The notes under the pieces were generated by a model. That model was not told the origin of the DNA. It did not search any database and saw nothing but the letters and a program-made list of their open reading frames with translations. This document shows, one piece after another, positions 1-5,256 of a stretch of DNA of 6,208 nt. The translations under genes were made by a program, and so were the position numbers. Each line of letters opens with the position of its first letter. Position 1 is the first letter of the stretch. Source of the stretch: JBGSIZ01 sp041742255 (GTDB lineage Bacteria; Pseudomonadota; Alphaproteobacteria; Rhodobacterales; Rhodobacteraceae); contig JBGSIZ010000001.1 of NCBI GenBank assembly GCA_041742255.1, positions 1 through 6,208 on the forward strand, given 5' to 3'.

Positions 1-645
1 GGCAAGGTCGGCTGGGGCGGCATCCGCAGGTGCCGGTTCAGGCTCCGTTACCACGACCTCCGGCGTCAGAACGACTGGTTCATCTGCGACAACCTCCGGA
101 CTAACAGACACCTCGGCGGCGGGGTCAATCACCAGAAATTCCTCGTCTACCGGGCCGCCCTCAGTCCCGGCATCCGGTGCCACGGGTTGGGCAGGATCCG
201 TTGATATCCGCAAATCTCCTTCGTTTTCCGGGACTTGCGGGGCGATGCCTTGGGGGTTGGGCAACACCCCGGCATCCGCCTGAGCGTTCAGGTCCGGCGC
301 GGTTCCCAAGGCCGGCGTGGCGAGCGTTGCGCCCGTTTGCTGCACATCGGGCTGCGCGGTCGGGGCGGTATCGGCCACGGGGGCCACGCCTTCGGGGGCG
401 GGAACACTGGCTTGCGGGGCCGTCACCGTGGCCAAGGGTGGGACCGACGGTGCGACCATCGGGACAGACGCGTCGCTGTCAGGGGTCAGGACAGCCACGG
501 CATCAGCGACCTGCGGGGCGTCGGTCAACGGCAGATCGGGGGACTGGTTTCCCGCCGGTTGTCCCGCGACCAGCGACACCACCGACAACACCACACCCGC
601 CACAATCGCCCCCAGACCTCCGCCCGCAATCAGCCCTTTGAACAC
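1..645 (-). CDS. N-terminal part of a membrane-anchored Pro/Ala-rich protein, probable divergent polysaccharide deacetylase (partial, C-terminus off window)
   Basis: An open minus-strand frame runs without a stop to the left edge (215 codons from GTG at 645). The protein opens with a short basic stretch (VFKG) and one hydrophobic segment at about residues 4-26 (GLIAGGGLGAIVAGVVLSVV), which looks like an uncleaved signal anchor. A long low-complexity, acidic Pro/Ala/Val-rich region follows, including VLPNPQ, LRISTDPAQP and repeated PEVV/EPxP stretches. This layout and the 'LPxPQ ... STDPAQP' wording match my memory of the linker in Rhodobacteraceae divergent polysaccharide deacetylases (YibQ-like, DUF610). 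The catalytic domain would lie off window, so the function is inferred. I chose GTG 645 because GGAGA (658-654) sits 8 bases upstream and the membrane segment then starts at once. ATG at 720 stays open in frame and would add 25 mostly polar residues, but has no clear ribosome binding site. It could instead be another anchored periplasmic protein with a Pro-rich linker. Confidence 0.62.
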   Translation of the reverse strand, partial: MFKGLIAGGGLGAIVAGVVLSVVSLVAGQPAGNQSPDLPLTDAPQVADAVAVLTPDSDASVPMVAPSVPPLATVTAPQASVPAPEGVAPVADTAPTAQPDVQQTGATLATPALGTAPDLNAQADAGVLPNPQGIAPQVPENEGDLRISTDPAQPVAPDAGTEGGPVDEEFLVIDPAAEVSVSPEVVADEPVVLTPEVVVTEPEPAPADAAPADLA

Positions 646-787
646 CTGCCCGATCTCCGTCTCTTGTTCTTGAACCCGCGCACCCGTGCGGCCTTGACGC
701 CACTCGGGCGCTCGGCCCATGTATGGACGCGACTATATCGCCAGCAACCGCTGCGGCGGTAGCCCCCAATTTGCACAAGAGCCCGCC
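646..787. promoter_or_regulatory. Divergent intergenic region, putative promoter zone for the trpG operon and the minus-strand gene
   Basis: This is the only sizeable non-coding gap in the window, between the divergent minus-strand gene and trpG, so promoters for both are expected here. On the plus strand TTGACG (694-699) is a good -35-like hexamer, but the best -10 candidates (ATGTAT at 719-724, spacer 19; or TATATC at 734-739) are poorly spaced. On the minus strand TATAGT (738-733) resembles a -10 but lacks a convincing -35. If the minus gene really starts at ATG 720, the plus-strand -35 would lie inside its coding sequence. No Trp-rich leader peptide is visible. Confidence 0.4.
747..760 (+). 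promoter_or_regulatory. Small inverted repeat in the trpG leader
   Basis: ACCGC and GCGGT form a 5-bp perfect dyad around TGCG, starting 41 bases before the trpG ATG. It could be an operator half-site pair or a small RNA hairpin. There is no following T-run, so it is not an intrinsic terminator, and a stem this short can arise by chance in GC-rich DNA. Confidence 0.2.
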
Positions 788-1381
788 ATGCTGCTTCTGA
801 TCGACAATTACGACAGCTTTACCTACAACCTCGTCCATTATCTGGGAGAGTTGGGGGCAGATGTGGTCGTGCGCCGCAATGATGCGCTCGATGTGCAACA
901 GGCGATGGGCATGGGTGCGCAAGCCATCGTTTTGTCGCCCGGTCCCTGTGATCCGGCGCAGGCGGGCATCTGCCTTGCCCTCACGGCGGCGGCGGCGGAA
1001 ACCAGAACGCCCCTTCTTGGCGTATGTCTGGGGCACCAGACGATTGGCGAGGCGTTCGGCGGCCACGTCGTGCGCTGCCACGAGATCGTCCATGGCAAAA
1101 TGGGCACGATGCACCACACCAACACCGGACTTTTCTTCGGGTTGCCGACGCCGTTTCAGGCCACGCGCTATCACAGCCTTGTGGTGGACAGGGGCACCCT
1201 GCCCGACTGCCTGCAAATAACTGCGGAACTGGAAGATGGGACCATCATGGGCCTGCAACACCGTGACCTTCCGATCCACGGGGTGCAATTTCACCCAGAA
1301 AGCATCGCGTCCGAACACGGGCACAAACTGCTGGACAATTTTCTGGGCCTCGCAGGCGTCAAACGGGCGCAAGCGGCATGA
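788..1381 (+). CDS. trpG: Anthranilate synthase component II, glutamine amidotransferase (TrpG/PabA family)
   Basis: A class I glutamine amidotransferase of 197 residues, the usual size for a stand-alone TrpG. It hydrolyses glutamine and passes ammonia to TrpE, which makes anthranilate from chorismate in the cytoplasm. Visible motifs are the N-terminal LLIDNYDSFTYNL (residues 3-15), the oxyanion-hole loop LSPGPCDP (49-56), the nucleophile elbow GVCLGHQ (78-84, Cys80), and GVQFHPES (165-172) with His169 and Glu171 completing the triad. The start is ATG 788, because homology begins at MLLLIDNYDSF and AAGAG (777-781) lies 6 bases upstream. An in-frame ATG at 719 would add 23 non-homologous residues. 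The stop overlaps the trpD start as ATGA. TrpE is not in the window. It may also serve p-aminobenzoate synthesis as PabA, as seen in some bacteria. The protein contains no tryptophan. First gene of the visible operon. Confidence 0.95.
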   Translation: MLLLIDNYDSFTYNLVHYLGELGADVVVRRNDALDVQQAMGMGAQAIVLSPGPCDPAQAGICLALTAAAAETRTPLLGVCLGHQTIGEAFGGHVVRCHEIVHGKMGTMHHTNTGLFFGLPTPFQATRYHSLVVDRGTLPDCLQITAELEDGTIMGLQHRDLPIHGVQFHPESIASEHGHKLLDNFLGLAGVKRAQAA

Positions 1382-2394
1382 GCGACGCGCTCAAACCCTT
1401 GATCGACGCCGCCGCCAACGGGCCGCTCACCCGCGCTCAGGCCGAACAAGCATTCAACATCCTGTTCGAAGGGGACGCCACACCCAGCCAGATCGGCGGG
1501 TTCCTCATGGCGCTGCGGACACGGGGCGAAACGGTCGATGAATATGCCGCCGCCGCCGCCGTCATGCGGGCGCGGTGTGTGCCAGTGCGGGCACCTGCGG
1601 GGGCCATGGACATCGTGGGCACCGGTGGCGATGGCAAGGGGACGTTGAACATTTCGACCGCGACTGCCTTTGTTGTGGCGGGGGCCGGGGTTCCGGTGGC
1701 CAAACATGGCAACCGGAACCTGTCGTCGAAATCGGGGGCAGCGGACGCGCTGGGGCAACTTGGCATCAATGTCATGGTCGGTCCGGCGGTCGTGGAACGC
1801 GGTCTGGCCGAAGCCGGGATCGGGTTCATGATGGCCCCCATGCACCATCCTGCGATCAAGCATGTGATGCCCACGCGGGCCGAGCTTGGCACAAGAACGA
1901 TCTTTAACATATTGGGACCGCTGACAAATCCGGCGGGTGTCAAACGGCAGCTCACCGGCGCATTCAGCCGGGACCTGATCCACCCGATGGCGCAAACCCT
2001 GCAAAACCTTGGGTCAGAAGCAGCATGGCTGGTGCATGGGTCGGACGGCACGGACGAATTGACGATAACGGGCGTGTCGTGGGTCGCGGCGCTGTCGGGC
2101 AACATGATCACCTTGCGGGACATCCACCCCGAGGATGCGGGCCTGACCCCGCACCCTTTTGAAGCCATCCTTGGCGGCTCGCCCGAGGATAACGGGCGGG
2201 CGTTCCGTGCCCTTCTGGATGGCGCACCGGGGGCCTACCGGGACGCTGTTTTGCTGAACGCTGCGGCGGCGCTTCTCGTGGCGGGCAAGGTTGAAACGCT
2301 GCGCGACGGCGTGACCCTCGCGCGCGACAGCATCGACAGCGGGGCGGCCAAACGGGCCGTGGAAACGCTTGCGCGCATAACGACGGCGGCATGA
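1378..2394 (+). CDS. trpD: Anthranilate phosphoribosyltransferase
   Basis: TrpD transfers the phosphoribosyl group from PRPP to anthranilate, the second committed step of tryptophan synthesis, as a cytoplasmic homodimer. The 338 residues match the family's usual length of about 340. The N-terminal helical domain contains the QIGGFLMALRTRGET region (38-52). The PRPP site is seen in IVGTGGDGKGT (79-89), NIST (91-94) and KHGNR (109-113). Anthranilate-binding elements include NRNLSSKSGAAD (112-123), MAPMHHPA (152-159) and Arg167 in PTRAELGTRT. FNILGPLTNPA follows at 176-186, and Asp226-Glu227 (GTDEL) match the second metal-binding pair. The start overlaps the trpG stop by ATGA, and its own stop overlaps the ung start in the same way, so translation is likely coupled on both sides. 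An Ala run at about 57-61 comes from a GCC-rich stretch (1546-1560). Confidence 0.96.
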   Translation: MSDALKPLIDAAANGPLTRAQAEQAFNILFEGDATPSQIGGFLMALRTRGETVDEYAAAAAVMRARCVPVRAPAGAMDIVGTGGDGKGTLNISTATAFVVAGAGVPVAKHGNRNLSSKSGAADALGQLGINVMVGPAVVERGLAEAGIGFMMAPMHHPAIKHVMPTRAELGTRTIFNILGPLTNPAGVKRQLTGAFSRDLIHPMAQTLQNLGSEAAWLVHGSDGTDELTITGVSWVAALSGNMITLRDIHPEDAGLTPHPFEAILGGSPEDNGRAFRALLDGAPGAYRDAVLLNAAAALLVAGKVETLRDGVTLARDSIDSGAAKRAVETLARITTAA

Positions 2395-3080
2395 CCATCC
2401 CTGCGGGACTGGGCGACTGGGGCGATCTGGCGTTCTGGACGACGGACTGGCCGGGCATAGATGCAGCGTTGCGTGCCGAAACCCGCCCGGTTTTCCCGCC
2501 CGCCCCCGCTCTGTTCCGGGCGCTGACCTTGTGTCCACCGGACACAGTGCGGGTCGTGATCCTCGGACAAGACCCCTATCACACCCCCGGCAAGGCGGAC
2601 GGGCTGGCGTTTTCCATCCCCAACGGGTTTGTCGGCAGGCTCGACAGCCTTGGGAACATTTTCAATGAAGTACAGGCCGATCTTGGCCAAACCCGCAGCC
2701 GCACCGACCTGACTGATTGGGCGGAACAGGGGGTTCTGCTGCTCAACACCGCGCTCAGCGTGCCCCAAGGTGCAGCACAGGGGCATGCCAAACTGGGTTG
2801 GGACCGGTTGACCCGGCAGGTTCTGCGGCGCCTTGATGCCACCCCGCGCGCGTTTTTGGTGTGGGGCGGCCCGGCGCAGAAATACGCCGCAGACCTCCGC
2901 ACGCACCATCTCATCGTGCCGTCCGCGCACCCCTCGCCCCTTTCGGCGCACCGGGGGTTTCTTGGGTCACGGCCCTTCAGCCAGACCAACGATTGGCTCA
3001 CCGCGCACGGCCACCCCCCGATCCACTGGGGGGACCCCGGCGGCACACTGCCGCTTTTCATCGACCCACACCAAGGTTAA
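2391..3080 (+). CDS. ung: Uracil-DNA glycosylase, family 1
   Basis: Removes uracil from DNA after cytosine deamination or dUTP misincorporation, starting base excision repair. The 229 residues match Ung length. Motifs in order: water-activating loop ILGQDPYH (57-64, catalytic Asp61, Tyr63), uracil pocket GLAFS (71-75, Phe74), LLLNTALSV (116-124, Asn119 for uracil recognition), HAKLGW (132-137), FLVWGGPAQK (155-164), and the DNA-intercalation motif HPSPLSAHRGF (180-190, His180). The loop that is normally PPSL reads RLDSL (83-87), so the backbone-pinching prolines are absent. The start ATG overlaps the trpD stop as ATGA, and trpC begins 9 bases after the stop. This is an unusual place for ung, in the middle of a tryptophan operon, and implies co-transcription with trpD and trpC. 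Base composition resembles the neighbours, so I see no sign of recent transfer. Confidence 0.96.
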   Translation: MTIPAGLGDWGDLAFWTTDWPGIDAALRAETRPVFPPAPALFRALTLCPPDTVRVVILGQDPYHTPGKADGLAFSIPNGFVGRLDSLGNIFNEVQADLGQTRSRTDLTDWAEQGVLLLNTALSVPQGAAQGHAKLGWDRLTRQVLRRLDATPRAFLVWGGPAQKYAADLRTHHLIVPSAHPSPLSAHRGFLGSRPFSQTNDWLTAHGHPPIHWGDPGGTLPLFIDPHQG

Positions 3081-3089
3081 GACTGCAGC

Positions 3090-3896
3090 ATGGATATTCT
3101 TGACAAGATCAAAGCGTACAAGCTCGACGAAATCGCGGCTGCCAAGGTCGCCCTTCCCCTCGCCGATCTTGAGGATCAGGCGCGGGCAGCAGGTCCGGTC
3201 CGGGGGTTCAGCGAAAAACTGTCTGATGCAACCCGCGAAGGCTATGGCCTGATTGCCGAAATCAAAAAGGCCAGTCCCTCGCGCGGCCTCATCCGCGCCG
3301 ATTTTGACCCGCCCGCTTTGGCACAGGCCTATGCCGCAGGCGGGGCAACTTGTTTGTCGGTCCTCACGGATGGCCCCTCATTCCAAGGCGCGCCAGAGTT
3401 TCTGACAGCGGCGCGGGCGGCCTGCGATCTGCCTGTCCTGCGCAAGGATTTTCTCTATGACACCTATCAGGTGGCACAGGCGCGGGCTTGGGGGGCGGAT
3501 TGCATCCTCATCATCATGGCCTCGGTCAGCGATGCACAGGCGGGCGAACTGGAACAGGCCGCGATCCATTGGGGCATGGATGTCCTGATCGAGGTCCACG
3601 ACGCCGCCGAACTTGAACGGGCGACGCTGCTGAAATCGCCACTTCTGGGGATCAACAACCGCAACTTGCAGACGTTCGAGGTGACGCTGGACACCACGCG
3701 GCAGCTGGCGCGGCGGGTGCCTGCGGATCGGCTTATTATCTCTGAAAGCGGGCTTTATACGCCCGCCGACCTTGCCGATCTGGCGCGGTATGGGGCGCGG
3801 GCGTTCCTGATCGGGGAAAGCCTGATGCGACAGGACGATGTGGCGGGGGCCACGCGCACGCTCTTGGCCAATCCGCTGCGGGCGGGGGCCATGTGA
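3090..3896 (+). CDS. trpC: Indole-3-glycerol-phosphate synthase
   Basis: Converts carboxyphenylamino-deoxyribulose phosphate to indole-3-glycerol phosphate with loss of CO2 and water; a monofunctional TIM barrel of 268 residues, normal for stand-alone TrpC with no TrpF fusion. Catalytic positions can be matched to the family: Glu57 and Lys59 in IAEIKKASPSRG (55-66), Lys119 in VLRKDF (116-121), Glu168 in VLIEVHD (165-171), Asn189 and Arg191 in LGINNRNL (186-193), and Glu219-Ser220 in IISESG (216-221). The phosphate-binding end is GARAFLIGESLM (235-246). The start ATG lies 9 bases after the ung stop, the only gap inside the operon; AAGG (3073-3076) within the ung tail is a distant possible ribosome binding site. 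The stop overlaps the moaC start (TGATG). Confidence 0.96.
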   Translation: MDILDKIKAYKLDEIAAAKVALPLADLEDQARAAGPVRGFSEKLSDATREGYGLIAEIKKASPSRGLIRADFDPPALAQAYAAGGATCLSVLTDGPSFQGAPEFLTAARAACDLPVLRKDFLYDTYQVAQARAWGADCILIIMASVSDAQAGELEQAAIHWGMDVLIEVHDAAELERATLLKSPLLGINNRNLQTFEVTLDTTRQLARRVPADRLIISESGLYTPADLADLARYGARAFLIGESLMRQDDVAGATRTLLANPLRAGAM

Positions 3897-4372
3897 TGAC
3901 CGGGCTCACGCATTTCGACGCTGCGGGAAACGCGCATATGGTCGATGTGTCGGACAAGGCGGTGACGGACAGGACAGCGACCGCAACCGGGTTCGTGCGC
4001 ATGTCGGCGGCGACGCTGGCCCTTGTCGCGGACGGGCGGGCGGCCAAAGGCGACGTGCTGGGCACGGCACGGCTTGCAGGCATCATGGGGGCCAAACAAA
4101 CGGCGCACCTGATCCCGCTGTGCCATCCCCTGCCCATCACCAAGGTCGCGGTTGACCTGACCTGCGACACCACACTCCCCGGCGTCCGGATCACGGCCAC
4201 GGTCAAGACGACGGGGCAAACCGGCATCGAAATGGAAGCCCTGACAGCCGTGTCCGTCGCGGCGCTCACGGTCTACGACATGGTCAAAGCCGTGCAAAAA
4301 GACATGGAAATCGGCGGCATCCACCTGACCCACAAACAAGGCGGCAAATCCGGGACCTACACCGCGCCATGA
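3896..4372 (+). CDS. moaC: Cyclic pyranopterin monophosphate synthase MoaC
   Basis: With MoaA, MoaC makes cyclic pyranopterin monophosphate from GTP in the first stage of molybdenum cofactor synthesis; the protein forms hexamers in the cytoplasm. The 158 residues are the typical length. Visible motifs are MVDVSDK (15-21), Lys51, AGIMGAKQT (61-69), LIPLCHPLPITK (72-83, His77), TGIEMEALTAVSVAALTVYD (109-128, with Glu112 and Glu114), Asp128 and Lys131 in YDMVKA, and GGKSGTY at the C-terminus. These positions match the active-site numbering known for E. coli MoaC. GTG 3893 directly precedes ATG 3896 in frame; I prefer the ATG because it overlaps the trpC stop as TGATG and has a G-rich stretch (3884-3888) upstream. 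The GTG start would add one residue. The stop overlaps the next gene by ATGA. Confidence 0.95.
   Translation: MTGLTHFDAAGNAHMVDVSDKAVTDRTATATGFVRMSAATLALVADGRAAKGDVLGTARLAGIMGAKQTAHLIPLCHPLPITKVAVDLTCDTTLPGVRITATVKTTGQTGIEMEALTAVSVAALTVYDMVKAVQKDMEIGGIHLTHKQGGKSGTYTAP
4367..4372 (+). repeat. CCATGA, left copy flanking the GIY-YIG gene
   Basis: CCATGA occurs here at the moaC/GIY-YIG junction and again at the GIY-YIG/moeA junction. Four of the six bases are the start/stop overlap itself, so only CC is extra agreement. It may be the trace of a target duplication or microhomology insertion, or simply chance. Confidence 0.35.
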
Positions 4373-5256
4373 ACATCGCGGGCAAATCGCTGGAACTCTT
4401 CTTTATTGATGGCCGACCTGACGGGATGCTGACGGCAGAGGTGTTCAACTGGACGGGTCATGTTCTGCGGTTCAATCGCACCCAACTCCGCGAGGGGCTT
4501 TCAAGAAAAGAAACAGGCTATACCGGCGTTTATATTCTGCTGGGTCAATCGGACGGCAAGTCCCTCGCTTATGTTGGTGAAGCCGAGGACATGCGCGAAC
4601 GCATCAAGGACCACGCGACCAAAAAGGAATGGTGGGACAGCGTGGTCATGATCACAACTTCGGCCAACAATCTGCACAAGGCTCACGTCAAATATCTGGA
4701 ATCTCGCTTGGTTGAGATTGGTCGTGGCATCAGCCCAGACGCCTTTGAAAATGCGAACCAACCGCCAAGAAGCAGCCTGTCCGAAGCCGCCGTGTCAAAT
4801 ATGGAAAGCTTCCTCGATACCCTGCTGATGGTTCTGCCAGCCATTCGTATCGACACTTTCCTTGACAAAAAACGAACGCCAGAACTCGAACCAACAAAAA
4901 CCGCGGCACCTGAAACACACTTTGAATTCGCGCTTCCAAGAAACGGCATTACGGCTCAGGCCATTCTGAAAAATGGCGAACTGATCGTTCTCAAAGGAAG
5001 CCGGGCGCGCCTGACATGGGTTGGGGTTGAGATAAGTTATACCAGCCTGCACAACGAGTTGGTCGCCAAAGGGATCATACTCGCCCAAGGCGATGTTGGG
5101 GTCTTTACCGAAGATTACGCCTTTTCCAGCCCGTCCGCCGCCGCCGCCGTTGTCGCAGGCCGAAGCGCGAACGGCCGGATATCCTGGAAAATTGCCGCGT
5201 CCGGGTTGACCTACGGCGACTGGGAAGAACAACAGCTTCAGGTGCCAATTCCATGA
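4369..5256 (+). CDS. GIY-YIG nuclease family protein with C-terminal DUF4357 domain
   Basis: A 295-residue protein. After an N-terminal cap (1-48, LELFFIDGRPDGM and FNWTGHVL) comes a GIY-YIG domain: GVY (53-55), AYVGEAED (67-74, YVG at 68-70), the probable catalytic Arg78 in RERIKDH, WWD (88-90), NNLHKAHVKYLESRL (100-114) with the probable metal-binding Glu111, and Asn130. A variable middle (about 140-190) is followed by NGELIVLKGSRA (202-213) and a DUF4357-like end, FSSPSAAAAVVAGRSANGRI (252-271) then SWK. All key nuclease residues appear intact, so a metal-dependent DNA endonuclease is the likely activity; substrate and role are unknown. It overlaps moaC and moeA by ATGA on both sides. GC is about 48-50% in three hand-counted lines (4621-4680, 4801-4860, 4861-4920), well below the neighbours, and it uses AGA three times and ATA twice. 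This points to horizontal acquisition. A restriction, defence or repair role is possible but unsupported by any visible partner gene. Confidence 0.9.
   Translation: MNIAGKSLELFFIDGRPDGMLTAEVFNWTGHVLRFNRTQLREGLSRKETGYTGVYILLGQSDGKSLAYVGEAEDMRERIKDHATKKEWWDSVVMITTSANNLHKAHVKYLESRLVEIGRGISPDAFENANQPPRSSLSEAAVSNMESFLDTLLMVLPAIRIDTFLDKKRTPELEPTKTAAPETHFEFALPRNGITAQAILKNGELIVLKGSRARLTWVGVEISYTSLHNELVAKGIILAQGDVGVFTEDYAFSSPSAAAAVVAGRSANGRISWKIAASGLTYGDWEEQQLQVPIP
5251..5256 (+). repeat. CCATGA, right copy flanking the GIY-YIG gene
   Basis: Second copy of the 6-base string at the start of moeA. Removing the segment between the copies would leave a moaC-moeA junction with the same ATGA overlap, which is what an ancestral adjacent moaC-moeA pair would look like. 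Confidence 0.35.

Noticed and set aside
177..762. Three overlapping plus-strand open frames opposite the left-edge gene
   Set aside because: Their translations are Pro/Arg- or Gly-rich without recognisable domains. The minus-strand frame has a membrane anchor, an acidic linker and a ribosome binding site, so it is the real one.
719..787. ATG 719 as trpG start or as a leader peptide
   Set aside because: The 23 extra residues match nothing in TrpG, contain no Trp codons, and the frame simply runs into trpG. ATG 788 fits homology and has a ribosome binding site.
503..1372. Long minus-strand open frame (289 codons) opposite trpG
   Set aside because: It is antisense to the well-supported trpG, its translation is Arg/His-rich with no family motif, and long antisense frames are normal in GC-rich DNA with this codon bias.
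1546..1560. GCC triplet run (also near 5138-5148) as a microsatellite
   Set aside because: Both are short Ala-codon runs inside conserved genes (TrpD and the DUF4357 domain) and are expected in GC-rich coding DNA.
2235..2951. Minus-strand open frame (238 codons) opposite trpD and ung
   Set aside because: It spans the junction of two confident plus-strand genes and shows no domain motifs.
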